Notes: generated by a model from the sequence alone, not told the origin. DNA of 64,000 nucleotides from Bordetella genomosp. 11 (GCF_002261215.1 NZ_NEVS01000001.1:992001-1056000), one strand, 5' to 3'; shown: positions 1-7,670, counted from the stretch's first letter. Numbers and translations: made by a program.

Positions 1-1041
1 GACCGATTTCACGGCGTCCATCCCACCGAAGGCGACGCCGCGGATCACATAAGGACCGGGCGGCAGCGTGCCCTCGCTTTCGAAGCCGTTGATCCAGGAC
101 TTCACATCCATCTGCCAGACGGCCGGCTGCTGCGACGTTTCCTTCGCGCCCACCGGTGCAAGCCGGTAGCGGACATCCTGGATGGCCGCGCGCGTTTGTT
201 CCGGCGTGAAGGCCAGGCGCTTGATGTACTTGACGTTGTTCACACCCGAATATCCCGGCACGACCAGGCGCAGCGGCCCGCCGTGGGCCAGCGTAAGGGG
301 TTCGCCGTTCATCTCCCAGGCCAGCAGTGCGTCCTGCATGGCGTCCAGCGGCACAGAGCGTTCCACCATGACGGTGTTGGCGTCTATGCCGGTGGGCAGG
401 ATTTCGCCGCCCCGTCCCGTCATATACCGCGCGCCGCCGGCCACTCCGCCCATGGCTTCGACCACCTGCCTGACCGGCACGCCGCTCCACATGACACAAC
501 CCGCCGCGCCGACATTCCATGGCGTACCGCTGGGCTTGTGCGGGAAGAACTTGCGGCCATTGCCGCTGCACTGCAGGACGGCGGCGATCGTCACCAGCCC
601 CATGGTCTTCAATTCGCCGACGGTAATCTCGCGGGGGGTCTGCACGCCATCCACGCCAAGCGTCCAGGCGTCGCGGTCCTTCAGGATGGAGGCATCGGGC
701 GGCGAGACGTTATTGCGGATATACAGCTGGTCCGCCGGCGTGATCACGCCATCGCCAAACGCCGTGCGCTTGGTCTCGATGGTGTTGCTGCTGTGGACGA
801 TCACCGCGTCCGCGTTCTTCCACGCCACGTAGGCGGGTAAGGGCTTGGACGCGGGCGAGGGCGGGGCGGCCCCCGTAGGCGGCGTGGCATGGGCGGGGCC
901 GGCGCCGGATGGCGCCTGCGCTGTCCCGCCTTGCGCGCGCGCCGTGCCGGGCGCGGCGCCCAGTCCCAGCGTGGCCAGGGCACCCGCGCTGCCCGCGAGC
1001 AGCCGCCGCCGTCCCGCGTTGCGCAACGTCGAACCGTTCAT
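1..1041 (-). CDS. Sulfite oxidase-like molybdopterin oxidoreductase, C-terminus cut by window edge
   Basis: The protein resembles periplasmic molybdenum-cofactor sulfite oxidases (SorT/SoxC type). The N-terminus NAGRRRLLAGSAGALATLGL is a twin-arginine signal followed by ARAQG, so export in folded form by Tat is expected. The mature part carries the family signature LQCSGNGR near residue 165, whose Cys is the molybdenum ligand, followed by WNVGAAGCVMWSGVPV and HGGPLRLVVPGYSG typical of the Moco domain. The start is chosen at ATG 1041, preceded by GGGAGA at good spacing. Only about 347 residues are present; the C-terminal dimerisation domain lies beyond the window. The natural electron acceptor, usually a cytochrome c encoded nearby, is not visible. 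Other members of this fold are not sulfite-specific, so the substrate is not certain. Confidence 0.85.
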   Translation of the reverse strand, partial: MNGSTLRNAGRRRLLAGSAGALATLGLGAAPGTARAQGGTAQAPSGAGPAHATPPTGAAPPSPASKPLPAYVAWKNADAVIVHSSNTIETKRTAFGDGVITPADQLYIRNNVSPPDASILKDRDAWTLGVDGVQTPREITVGELKTMGLVTIAAVLQCSGNGRKFFPHKPSGTPWNVGAAGCVMWSGVPVRQVVEAMGGVAGGARYMTGRGGEILPTGIDANTVMVERSVPLDAMQDALLAWEMNGEPLTLAHGGPLRLVVPGYSGVNNVKYIKRLAFTPEQTRAAIQDVRYRLAPVGAKETSQQPAVWQMDVKSWINGFESEGTLPPGPYVIRGVAFGGMDAVKSV

Positions 1042-1194
1042 GGTTGTCTCCCATTGCGCCGCCGGGCAAGGCCGCGGGCGGCGCGATATTGTTCACCGGC
1101 CGCTTTCGAAGCGAAGCGTCGCCGCATGTCCGGACGGACACAAGGTCATTGTGGCCGTGGGGCGGCGGACCGCATAGGGGTCATGGGGGCGATG

Positions 1195-1213
1195 AATGGA
1201 TGGTTCATCCATT
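1195..1213. promoter_or_regulatory. Perfect 8-bp inverted repeat upstream of the sulfite oxidase-like gene
   Basis: AATGGATG and CATCCATT flank the 3-base centre GTT. The element sits about 155 bp upstream of the minus-strand start at 1041 in the 250-bp gap after the gene at 1292-2503. TCCGGACGGA also occurs twice in the gap, near 1129 and 1220. It could be an operator, or an RNA hairpin at the end of the upstream gene, but no T-tract follows on either strand. Confidence 0.3.
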
Positions 1214-1291
1214 GGCAGGTATCCGGACGGATGAGCCGGTTTGCATGGCCCGGCGGTGCCCACGCGCACCGTTGGGGCGATCCACTCGTCG

Positions 1292-2503
1292 CTACGATCC
1301 GCCTTCGTATTCCGGGAAAGAATTGCCCGGCGGGGGCGCGGCCTCGATGTAAGGCCCGGGCCCAGCCGGCGCGGCGGGATCCTGCAAGGCAAATACGCAG
1401 TCGAAGTACTTTTCCGCCTGCGTCCAGGGCGCCCGTTCCCGGTACAGGGTCAGGAACGCGCCCGTGACGTCCGCCACATTGGGGCGCGTTTGCAGCGTCT
1501 GTACCGCCAGCGCGGCGAACGTGTCCTCCCGGTCGTGCAGCCTGGCATTTTGCAAGGCGTAGCTGTAGAACTGCACGACCTTGCCGGGCTGGGCGAAGCG
1601 CGGCAGGCCCTCGCAGGCCGCGCCGGTTTCCGGGGCGCGCTCGGTGTGCGCGTGCGAAAAGCTGTCCTGCACCATGTGCAGCAGCGCCCCCAGCGCCACC
1701 TGATCCAGCCTGGCGCGAACCTCCACGATGCCGGTGGCCAGCAGGTTGGTGGCGGTCATGTCGCCCGGAAAATAAGTCCCCAGCCTCTCCACGTCCACGG
1801 ATCGCAGGTAGCGGTCCACCGGGATCCGCCGCGTCGCCACGCCCCACAGGAACTGCGCCCACATCCGCATATGGGCGATCGTGTCGCGCGCCGGCTCGCC
1901 ATCGTAGGTGCCCATCGCGTGAAAGAACGACAGATCGCCGAAGTGCGAGCGATACAGCAGGTAATCGCCGGGGCCGAACGCCGGTCTTCCCGGTTGCTGC
2001 TGCGCGCGCTCGGCGGCGATGCGCTCGGCATCGACAAACAACGCTCGCCAGCACCGCGGCTGGGCGGTCGAACGCAGGGTGACATCGGGATTGCAGTCGG
2101 CCATCCTGGGCGGCGACTTGCGATTCAGCGGGAATGGCGGATCGTCCGGCCAACGCACGCCGTACAGCAGGATCTGGTTGCGGCGTACCTCGTCCATCGT
2201 GACGCAGGAAGCTTCCTCGCCCGCCGGCGCGTGGCAGTCCAGCGCATCCAGCGTAATGGCCTCGTGCACCGGGCTCTTGATCATCGGCACGGCATTGCCG
2301 ATCACCCACTGGCCGATGCTGTCGACGATACGGTTGCCGCCGACCCCAGCCAGCTTGCGGTCGACGTCGCTGATGCGCGGCAGCACCTGGAATGCGGAGG
2401 CCACCGGCGCCAGCACTGCCGCCAGCAACGCCCCCGCGCAAAACGCCCGCATGCGCCGCCTGTTCGCGGTCCCGATACGACGCTCCCCCTTGCTCGCAGC
2501 CAT
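1292..2503 (-). CDS. Exported protein resembling zinc-dependent phospholipase C / P1-nuclease-type hydrolases
   Basis: The product is 403 residues with an N-terminal export signal (MRAFCAGALLAAVLAPVASA after a basic leader). I start it at ATG 2503, preceded by GGAGA at 5-base spacing; ATG 2452 is an alternative that begins at the hydrophobic core. Histidine and acidic clusters typical of zinc phospholipase C and S1/P1 nuclease folds are visible: SPVHEAITLDAL near the mature N-terminus, FGDLSFFHAMG in the middle, and ALGALLHMVQDSFSHAHTER, which has the H-x3-D-x3-H spacing. This suggests a trinuclear-zinc-like hydrolase acting in the periplasm or outside the cell. The substrate cannot be read from sequence. 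It is a single gene with no obvious operon partner. Confidence 0.6.
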   Translation of the reverse strand: MAASKGERRIGTANRRRMRAFCAGALLAAVLAPVASAFQVLPRISDVDRKLAGVGGNRIVDSIGQWVIGNAVPMIKSPVHEAITLDALDCHAPAGEEASCVTMDEVRRNQILLYGVRWPDDPPFPLNRKSPPRMADCNPDVTLRSTAQPRCWRALFVDAERIAAERAQQQPGRPAFGPGDYLLYRSHFGDLSFFHAMGTYDGEPARDTIAHMRMWAQFLWGVATRRIPVDRYLRSVDVERLGTYFPGDMTATNLLATGIVEVRARLDQVALGALLHMVQDSFSHAHTERAPETGAACEGLPRFAQPGKVVQFYSYALQNARLHDREDTFAALAVQTLQTRPNVADVTGAFLTLYRERAPWTQAEKYFDCVFALQDPAAPAGPGPYIEAAPPPGNSFPEYEGGS

Positions 2504-2565
2504 GCCAGTCTCCGATCGTGGGCCGGCCTCGCCATGGGCCGATGGGGCACGATCGTAATCGAAAT

Positions 2566-3564
2566 CTAGGTGCCGGCGGTGGCCGTCGTCATCCCGGTGG
2601 ATCCGCCCACGGCCTGGACGAACCGGTCCAGGCCGATATTCCTGCCGCACAGCACCACGGCCACCTTCTTGCCGCGCCATTCGTCCTTGCGCTGCATCAA
2701 CCCCGCCAGCGCCACGCCTGCCGCGCCCTCTACCATCCAACGTTCGGCACTCGCGACAGCACGCATCGCGGCGGCGATTTCAGCCTCTGTAACCGTGATG
2801 CGGTCGTCGATCACCCGCTGGCAAATGGGAAAGGTAATCGAACCCTGCTCCACGGCGCCCGCCGTCGCATCGGACAGCGTCGGCTGTTCCTCTACATCGA
2901 CGATACGGCCGGCTTCCAGCGCGCGCAGCATACAGACCGAATTCCTGGGCCACACGCCGACCACCCGGGTGCGAGGCGAAAGCTGCTTGATCGCGGTGCC
3001 CAGCCCGCCGGCCAGCCCCCCGCCGCCCACGCAGACAAACACCGCGTCCAGCACATCGGCGCCCGCCTGTTCTGCGATCTCCACGCCTATCGTCCCCTGG
3101 CCGGCAACAATGTCCGCGTCGTTGTACGGCGAGATATACGGAACCCCATGCTCAACGCCGAATCGGCGCGCCTGCAATTCCGCTTCGATGGCCGGCCCAT
3201 CCACGACAACGAGCCTGCCGCCCAGCCGCTCGATGGCATCCAGCTTGGAGCGCACCGCCGACGCCGGGACATACACCGTCACCGGCACACCAGCACGGGA
3301 CCCGGCCCACGCCGCCGCCATGCCATGGTTACCGGTGGACGCCGTCACCACACCGGTCTTGCGGGCCGCCTCACCCAGCACATGAATCTTGTTCGTCGCC
3401 CCCCGCACCTTGAACGCACCGATCGGCAAAAGATGATCGCACTTCAGCCACACCTCGCAGCCCAGCTCCTGCGACAGCTGTCCGCTTCGCTCCAGCGGCG
3501 ACACGGGAACCTGCGGGCGAATGGCGCCATGGGCGGCCATGATGGCGGCAAACACATCGGTCAC
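2566..3564 (-). CDS. PLP-dependent threonine/serine dehydratase-like enzyme
   Basis: A fold-type II PLP enzyme of 332 residues. GAFKVRGATNK holds the Schiff-base lysine (Lys52), STGNHGMAAAWAG is the substrate loop, and VGGGGLAGGLG binds the PLP phosphate. The family deaminates threonine, serine or hydroxy-amino acids; EutB of ectoine degradation belongs here too. The start is GTG 3564, because AGGAG stands 7 bases upstream. The frame stays open to 4056, but that extension runs antisense through the neighbouring regulator and is not expected to be translated. The enzyme is divergent from a YheO/DauR-type regulator 82 bp away, which implies local control by an amino acid signal. No regulatory ACT domain is present, so a catabolic role fits better than isoleucine biosynthesis. 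Confidence 0.8.
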   Translation of the reverse strand: MTDVFAAIMAAHGAIRPQVPVSPLERSGQLSQELGCEVWLKCDHLLPIGAFKVRGATNKIHVLGEAARKTGVVTASTGNHGMAAAWAGSRAGVPVTVYVPASAVRSKLDAIERLGGRLVVVDGPAIEAELQARRFGVEHGVPYISPYNDADIVAGQGTIGVEIAEQAGADVLDAVFVCVGGGGLAGGLGTAIKQLSPRTRVVGVWPRNSVCMLRALEAGRIVDVEEQPTLSDATAGAVEQGSITFPICQRVIDDRITVTEAEIAAAMRAVASAERWMVEGAAGVALAGLMQRKDEWRGKKVAVVLCGRNIGLDRFVQAVGGSTGMTTATAGT

Positions 3565-3646
3565 GGAAATGCTCCTGTAGCGGCAATTGGTATCCCGGAA
3601 TATTAGACGTAAAATCCAATTTGGAATAATCGTCAGGACCGACACC
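3565..3646. promoter_or_regulatory. Divergent promoter region between dehydratase and regulator
   Basis: These 82 bp are AT-richer than their surroundings (ATTAGACGTAAAATCCAATT near 3601) and must hold the promoters of both genes. They are also the likely binding site of the regulator. I could not assign individual -35 and -10 boxes with confidence. Confidence 0.4.
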
Positions 3647-4720
3647 ATGGCCACCTCCGGCAGCAGAAAACCCGCGGCACCCGGCCCGGAGCCGACCCCC
3701 ACCCCCCGCGAAAAGCCCTCACGGCGCCAAATCAATCCCCCGACACGCTCGCCCTCCGGTAAACAATCGACCTCGCTCCGCACGCCGCCGCTCCCGGATA
3801 AAAAGCCATCGATACCGCGATCCAATCCGCTGGGCTCCGACGGGAAGCCGTCGACGCCGCGCTCCAGGCCGCTGGTCTCCGATGGAAGGACGTCAACATC
3901 TCGATCCAAGCAGCCGGGCTCCGATGGCAGGCCATCAACGCCGCGCTCGAAACCGTTGGCCCTCGATGCAGAGCCGCCAACACTTCGCGCCAAGCCATCA
4001 GCATCCGCTGGCAACCGATCGGCCCCACCGCCAAAGGCATCCGCGATTCGTGCCAAGCCGGCTGCGTCGAGACCGTCGCCAGCGGCCGGCGGCGCTGGCC
4101 TGTTCGACCAGCCCCTGCACCCATATCATGCCGTCGCCGACGCCCTGGCCGCGCTGTTCTGCCCCTTCGTGGAAGCCGTCGTGCACGACATCCGGACCGA
4201 TCGCGTGACGCACGTCGCGCATCCGTTTTCCCCGCGCGCTGCCGGCGATCCCTCCGACCTGGGCGACGTCGACTTCGCGCCGGACACATCGGTCATCGGC
4301 CCCTACGAGAAAATCAACTGGGACGGCCGCCGCATCAAATCCGTGACGGCGGTATTGCGCGATCAAGGCGGCCACCCGATCGGCCTGCTATGCGTGAACG
4401 CCGACGTGACCGAATTCGAAGGGGTTCGCCGCATGCTGGATGGCTTCCTGCGCACGACCGACAGCGCCCCCAGTCCGGACGACCTGTTCCGCAACGATTG
4501 GCACGAGCGCATCAACCGCTACGTCGCCACATGGACGGCCCAACGCGACACCATCGTCGCCCGCCTGAATCGCGAACAGCGCCGCCAACTGATCGAAGAC
4601 CTGCACCGCACCGGCGCATTCGACGGCAAGCACGCCCCAGCCTATGTGGCCGGCGTCCTGGGCATCAGCCGCGCGACCGTATATGCCGAACTGGCACGCC
4701 TGAGAGCGCCCACCTCCTGA
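3647..4720 (+). CDS. YheO/DauR-type PAS and helix-turn-helix regulator with a repetitive N-terminal extension
   Basis: The 357-residue product ends in a clear YheO-type module. From about residue 150 there is a PAS-like sensor (HPYHAVADALAALFCPFVEAVV, PIGLLCVNADVTEF), and the last 50 residues form a helix-turn-helix (APAYVAGVLGISRATVYAEL). DauR, the best-known member, controls D-arginine catabolism. Family members are usually around 220 residues. Here about 150 extra residues, rich in Ser, Pro, Arg and Lys and built from 14-residue repeats, precede the sensor and are predicted to be disordered. I start at ATG 3647 with AGGA upstream; the frame is open from 3587. It probably regulates the divergent dehydratase gene. 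Confidence 0.75.
   Translation: MATSGSRKPAAPGPEPTPTPREKPSRRQINPPTRSPSGKQSTSLRTPPLPDKKPSIPRSNPLGSDGKPSTPRSRPLVSDGRTSTSRSKQPGSDGRPSTPRSKPLALDAEPPTLRAKPSASAGNRSAPPPKASAIRAKPAASRPSPAAGGAGLFDQPLHPYHAVADALAALFCPFVEAVVHDIRTDRVTHVAHPFSPRAAGDPSDLGDVDFAPDTSVIGPYEKINWDGRRIKSVTAVLRDQGGHPIGLLCVNADVTEFEGVRRMLDGFLRTTDSAPSPDDLFRNDWHERINRYVATWTAQRDTIVARLNREQRRQLIEDLHRTGAFDGKHAPAYVAGVLGISRATVYAELARLRAPTS
3751..4044 (+). repeat. Seven in-frame 42-bp coding repeats in the regulator gene
   Basis: Units begin at 3751, 3793, 3835, 3877, 3919, 3961 and 4003. Each is exactly 42 bp and encodes a 14-residue motif of the form SDGxPSTPRSxPL. The middle units are most alike; the outer ones have diverged. Because the length is a multiple of three, copy-number change would preserve the reading frame. 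The opposite strand is also free of stops through this stretch. Confidence 0.85.
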
Positions 4721-4733
4721 TGCTAGTCGGAGT

Positions 4734-4975
4734 CAATTCGGCGACATGAATTCGGCCGTATCAGTTCGACGGCACGAGCCGGGCCGGTATGAGTTCGATG
4801 ACACGATTTCGACGATATGAATTTGTCGACACAACCTCGCCCATATGAGGTCGACGATACAAGTTCGAGGACATGAGACGGGTCAACATGAGTTCGACGA
4901 CCCAATCGCGACGATATGAACTCGACGACACGAGTTCAACGATACGAATTCGCCAGCAAAAGTTCGCCAACGTAG
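4734..4975. repeat. Degenerate 14-bp tandem repeat array, about 17 copies
   Basis: Directly after the regulator gene the sequence runs as successive 14-base (a few 15-base) units with approximate consensus GTTCGACGAYAYGA, for example at 4762, 4792, 4806, 4862, 4891 and 4933. The period is not a multiple of three, so the array is not coding. Short open frames here show only the periodicity. It is AT-richer than flanking DNA. It could be a multi-site binding array or a decaying satellite. It accounts for the first 250 bp of the 780-bp gene-free stretch 4721-5504. Confidence 0.75.
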
Positions 4976-5170
4976 ACGGCGACAAAATTCCAGCGCCACC
5001 CCCAGTACCAGCAACCCGTCGGGGCTGACCCACAGCATGTAGGCGATCGCTGGCCGCGCTGGGCGGCCGGCGATCGACGTGCGCCCCAAGATCTTCCTAT
5101 GGCACCAAACAAGACCTACGAAGCGCAAGAACCCAACCCGCCCCAGCGACCGCAATTAAGGCAAACCGGA

Positions 5171-5369
5171 GTCCGGCGGGGGTGGTGCCTGTCGGGGCCA
5201 GCCTGTTGAGGACGAGCGAGCGGAATCGAAGGGAGGCGTGGCGCGGACGCCATCACCAAGCACACCACAAGCCAACGCCCGCCGGACGAGATCAGCGCAG
5301 CGGTGCCCGGCGCCCGCGCGCCGGGCCGGACGATCAGGCTGGCCCCGACAGGCACCACCCCCGCCGGAC
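5171..5369. repeat. Perfect 35-bp inverted repeat with a 129-bp centre
   Basis: Bases 5171-5205 are the exact reverse complement of 5335-5369. The 199-bp element has a GC-rich smaller hairpin inside it (GGCGCCCGCGCGCC near 5310). No protein is evident. The layout (long terminal inverted repeats, small non-coding centre) resembles a miniature mobile element or a REP/BIME-like palindromic unit. I see no clear target-site duplication. Confidence 0.75.
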
Positions 5370-5479
5370 GGAACCCGCAAAACACCCGCAAACAGCAACC
5401 ATCAACAAACGGAACCCGCAAAACACCCGCAAACAGCAACCATCAACAAACGGAACCAGCAAAACACCCGCAAACAGCA
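5369..5479. repeat. 41-bp direct tandem repeat, 2.7 copies
   Basis: Units 5369-5409 and 5410-5450 are identical. A third, partial unit starts at 5451 with one early mismatch (CGGAACCAGC for CGGAACCCGC). The first unit begins at the outer end of the right arm of the inverted repeat, so the two structures form one composite. The array ends about 25 bp from the stop codon of the M20 peptidase, which is read from the other strand. Confidence 0.9.
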
Positions 5480-5504
5480 CCCACCCCAAATCCGCACACC
5501 CCCG

Positions 5505-6902
5505 TCACCCCCGCTCCAACGCCGGCACCTCCCCCGCCCCCAAATCCCAATACAACCCCGCCATCAACCTCAACCCCTCCCGCAGCAACTCCGGCGGCAA
5601 ATGCTCATTCGGCGCATGCTGCGAACACGACGGATACGAATGCGGCACCCAAATCGTCCGCAATCCCAACACCTCGGTAAAAATATCGTTAGGCAACGAC
5701 CCACCCAAATTCGGCAGAACCGCCGGCTTCTTCCCGCTCGTCCGCGCCAGCGACTCCACCGCCCACCGCACCCACGGATCGTCCGGATCCAGCCGCGTCG
5801 CCTTGAACATCGTCTCCCGCGTCAGCGTCAACTTCACCATCGGAAACCCCTGCCGGTCCAAATGCCGCCGCAACGCCGGCAAAAGATCCTCCGTATCCAC
5901 CCCCACCACGAAACGCAACTGACAGCGCGCCCATGCGCGCGGCGGAATCGCATTCACCGGCGTCTCCGGATTCCCCGTCTTGAACGCCAACACCTCGAAA
6001 GAACACCACCCGTACACCTGCTCGGCCGGCGTCAGCCCCGGCTCGCCCCAATCCGGATCGATCTGCGGGCCTTCCGCGCCCCCGTCCACCTCGCAATCGG
6101 CCAGCACCCGGCGCACCGACGCCGGCAACTCCTTCGGCACCCACGCCGGAATCCGGATCTGCCCCGTCGGCGACACGATACTTGCGATGGCATGGGCCAG
6201 CTGGATCCCCGGATTGGACAACAGCCCGCCCCAATTGCCCGAATGGTGGCCTCCTTCGCGGGCCTCGATCGTCATATCGAAATTCAGCCCCCCGCGCGCG
6301 CCCAGGAACACCGTCGGCCGTTCCGCGCGCAGCCGCGGCCCGTCGGACGCGATCAGCAAATCGGCGGCGAACAGCTCGCGGTTCGCCTCGCAAAGCTGAC
6401 GCAGCCCCGGCGAACCGGTCTCTTCGCCCATCTCCACCAGATACTTCGCGTTGAACCCCAGCTTGCCGCGTGTCTCCAGCACGCTGCGCAGCGCCTCCAT
6501 GTTGACCGTATGCTGTCCCTTGTTATCGGCGATACCGCGCCCGTACCAGCGTCCTTCCGACTCCGTCAGGGCCCAGGGCGACAGTCCCTCGTGCCACTCG
6601 GCGTCCAGGCCGCGGATGACATCGCCATGGCCATAGCCCAGCACCGTCGGCAGGGCCGGGTCCTCGATGCGTTCCGCGTACAGAAAGGGCGCGCGCGCCT
6701 TCGGATGCGTCAGCGTGCGGCAGGCGAAGCCCATCGACTCGAAAGCCGGCTGCAATTCGGCGTGCAGGTAGCCCGCCAGATCGCCAGCGCGTTCCGGATT
6801 TTGGCTTTCCGTCGGCATCGCGATGCGGCGGGACAGCCGGTCGCGGAATCCGCCGGAGGCGAAGAAGGCATCGGCATGGTCGATTGCTGCGGCACGGGTC
6901 AT
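5505..6902 (-). CDS. M20-family metallopeptidase
   Basis: A 465-residue member of the M20/ArgE/DapE/carboxypeptidase G2 family of cytoplasmic di-zinc hydrolases. VLGYGHGDVI carries the first metal ligand and nearby catalytic Asp; GRGIADNKGQ carries the bridging Asp; LVEMGEETGSPG supplies the catalytic Glu pair; and SGNWGGLLSNPG lies in the lid domain. A late SQHAPNEHLPPE gives the last His ligand. The family cleaves dipeptides or N-acyl and N-carbamoyl amino acids; the substrate here is unknown. Start ATG 6902 has AGGGAAA upstream. A FadR-type operator candidate lies just upstream. The 3' end adjoins the 41-bp repeats and is unusually C-rich on the plus strand. Confidence 0.85.
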   Translation of the reverse strand: MTRAAAIDHADAFFASGGFRDRLSRRIAMPTESQNPERAGDLAGYLHAELQPAFESMGFACRTLTHPKARAPFLYAERIEDPALPTVLGYGHGDVIRGLDAEWHEGLSPWALTESEGRWYGRGIADNKGQHTVNMEALRSVLETRGKLGFNAKYLVEMGEETGSPGLRQLCEANRELFAADLLIASDGPRLRAERPTVFLGARGGLNFDMTIEAREGGHHSGNWGGLLSNPGIQLAHAIASIVSPTGQIRIPAWVPKELPASVRRVLADCEVDGGAEGPQIDPDWGEPGLTPAEQVYGWCSFEVLAFKTGNPETPVNAIPPRAWARCQLRFVVGVDTEDLLPALRRHLDRQGFPMVKLTLTRETMFKATRLDPDDPWVRWAVESLARTSGKKPAVLPNLGGSLPNDIFTEVLGLRTIWVPHSYPSCSQHAPNEHLPPELLREGLRLMAGLYWDLGAGEVPALERG

Positions 6903-6911
6903 GTGATTTCC

Positions 6912-6944
6912 CTGGTATACGTGGGCAAAGTGCCTGTATACCAG
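6912..6944. promoter_or_regulatory. Inverted repeat resembling a GntR/FadR-type operator
   Basis: CTGGTATAC (6912-6920) and GTATACCAG (6936-6944) form a perfect 9-bp inverted repeat with a 15-bp spacer. It begins 10 bp upstream of the M20 peptidase start codon. Each arm contains GGTATAC, resembling the GTATAC core of many FCD/GntR operators. Repression of the peptidase by a GntR protein encoded elsewhere is an inference. Confidence 0.5.
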
Positions 6945-7019
6945 AGCAGCCCGCGCGGCGCGATAGAGAGAATCGCGCATGCCCGTAGGCTGCGATGCCG
7001 GCCGGGCCCCGCGCATGCG

Positions 7020-7066
7020 CGGCTCGCCCGCCGCCGCCAAACATACGGCAGGCAGCGGGCGAGCCG
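7020..7066 (-). terminator. Hairpin just after the DUF1428 gene
   Basis: CGGCTCGCCCGC at 7020-7031 pairs with GCGGGCGAGCCG at 7055-7066, a perfect 12-bp stem. It begins a few bases beyond the stop codon of the DUF1428 gene on the minus strand. There is no T-run, so it may stabilise a 3' end or assist termination without being a classical intrinsic terminator. Confidence 0.4.
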
Positions 7067-7071
7067 TCCCC

Positions 7072-7425
7072 TCAGACCTCCAGCACCGTCGTGAAACCGC
7101 CGTAGATCATGCGTTGCCCGTCGAACGGCATGGGGTTGGTGCCCGGCTGAAGGCGCGGATCTTCCATGGCCGCTTTCATCCCTGCCTGCTCCGCCTCGCG
7201 GGATGGCCAGGTAATCCAGGCAAACACGATGGCTTCGCCTTCCTTGCGCTTCACCGCCATCGGGAAAGAGGTCAGCTTGCCGTCGGGTACCTGGTCTTCC
7301 CAGCACTCCACCACCTGCAAGGCACCGTGCTTCTTGAATATCTCTGCCGCGATGCGCGCGTGCTCGATATATTTCTCGCGGTTTTCGATGGGTACGGCGG
7401 CGACGAATCCGTCTACGTAAGTCAT
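7072..7425 (-). CDS. DUF1428 family protein (YbaA-like)
   Basis: A 117-residue cytoplasmic protein starting MTYVDGFVAAVP and carrying CWEDQVPDGKLTSFPMAV and FAWITWPSREA, characteristic of the DUF1428 family. Members adopt a dimeric ferredoxin-like alpha/beta-barrel fold of unknown biochemical role. The start at 7425 is supported by GGAGGG eight bases upstream. It is one of a set of small domain proteins here (DUF1428, NTF2-like, YCII remnant). In other genomes such genes often accompany ECF sigma factors; none is present in this window. Confidence 0.85.
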   Translation of the reverse strand: MTYVDGFVAAVPIENREKYIEHARIAAEIFKKHGALQVVECWEDQVPDGKLTSFPMAVKRKEGEAIVFAWITWPSREAEQAGMKAAMEDPRLQPGTNPMPFDGQRMIYGGFTTVLEV

Positions 7426-7574
7426 GAGCGATCCCTCCAGTTGGATTAAGGGCCTACCCGGAGCGCCTCGCGGCTTCCCGGATGTTCCCAAGGTTACGAC
7501 GATCGGGATCCCACGAAATCGACATCCGGCACACGGCGGATGGGCGATATCCGGACGCATGCGCCGGGACCGGA

Positions 7575-7670
7575 ACCGTCGCGCCCCAACGCGTACGTGA
7601 ATTAGTGGGCGGCCTGTTCACTATCGAGGCGGACAACCATGACGAGGTAGCCGCGGTACTTATGTCGATG
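7575..7670 (+). pseudogene. Possible remnant of a YCII-related (DGPF) gene
   Basis: The plus-strand reading around 7590-7670 gives RVRELVGGLFTIEADNHDEV followed by AAVLMSM. This resembles the C-terminal part of YCII-related proteins, where a Thr-Lys-Glu-x-x-x-Gly-Gly segment is followed by an Asp-rich helix. There is no matching N-terminal half upstream and the 3' part runs into the convergent NTF2-like gene. If the resemblance is real, this is a truncated relic; it could also be chance. Confidence 0.35.

Noticed and set aside
3565..4056. Upstream extension of the dehydratase reading frame, giving about 160 extra repeat-rich residues
   Set aside because: It runs antisense through the regulator gene. 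A GTG start at 3564 with AGGAG at 7 bases fits the family N-terminus, and the extension only mirrors the coding repeats of the other strand.
4723..5155. Minus-strand open frames in the 14-bp array
   Set aside because: The repeat period is not a multiple of three, so the apparent Ser/Arg-rich peptides change phase from unit to unit. No family similarity is visible.
5369..5479. CRISPR array
   Set aside because: The 41-bp units are contiguous direct repeats with no unique spacers and there are no cas genes.
5182..5922. Plus-strand open frames through the 35-bp inverted repeat and 41-bp repeats
   Set aside because: They are low-complexity, run antisense into the M20 peptidase gene, have no ribosome site, and arise from the repeated, C-rich composition.
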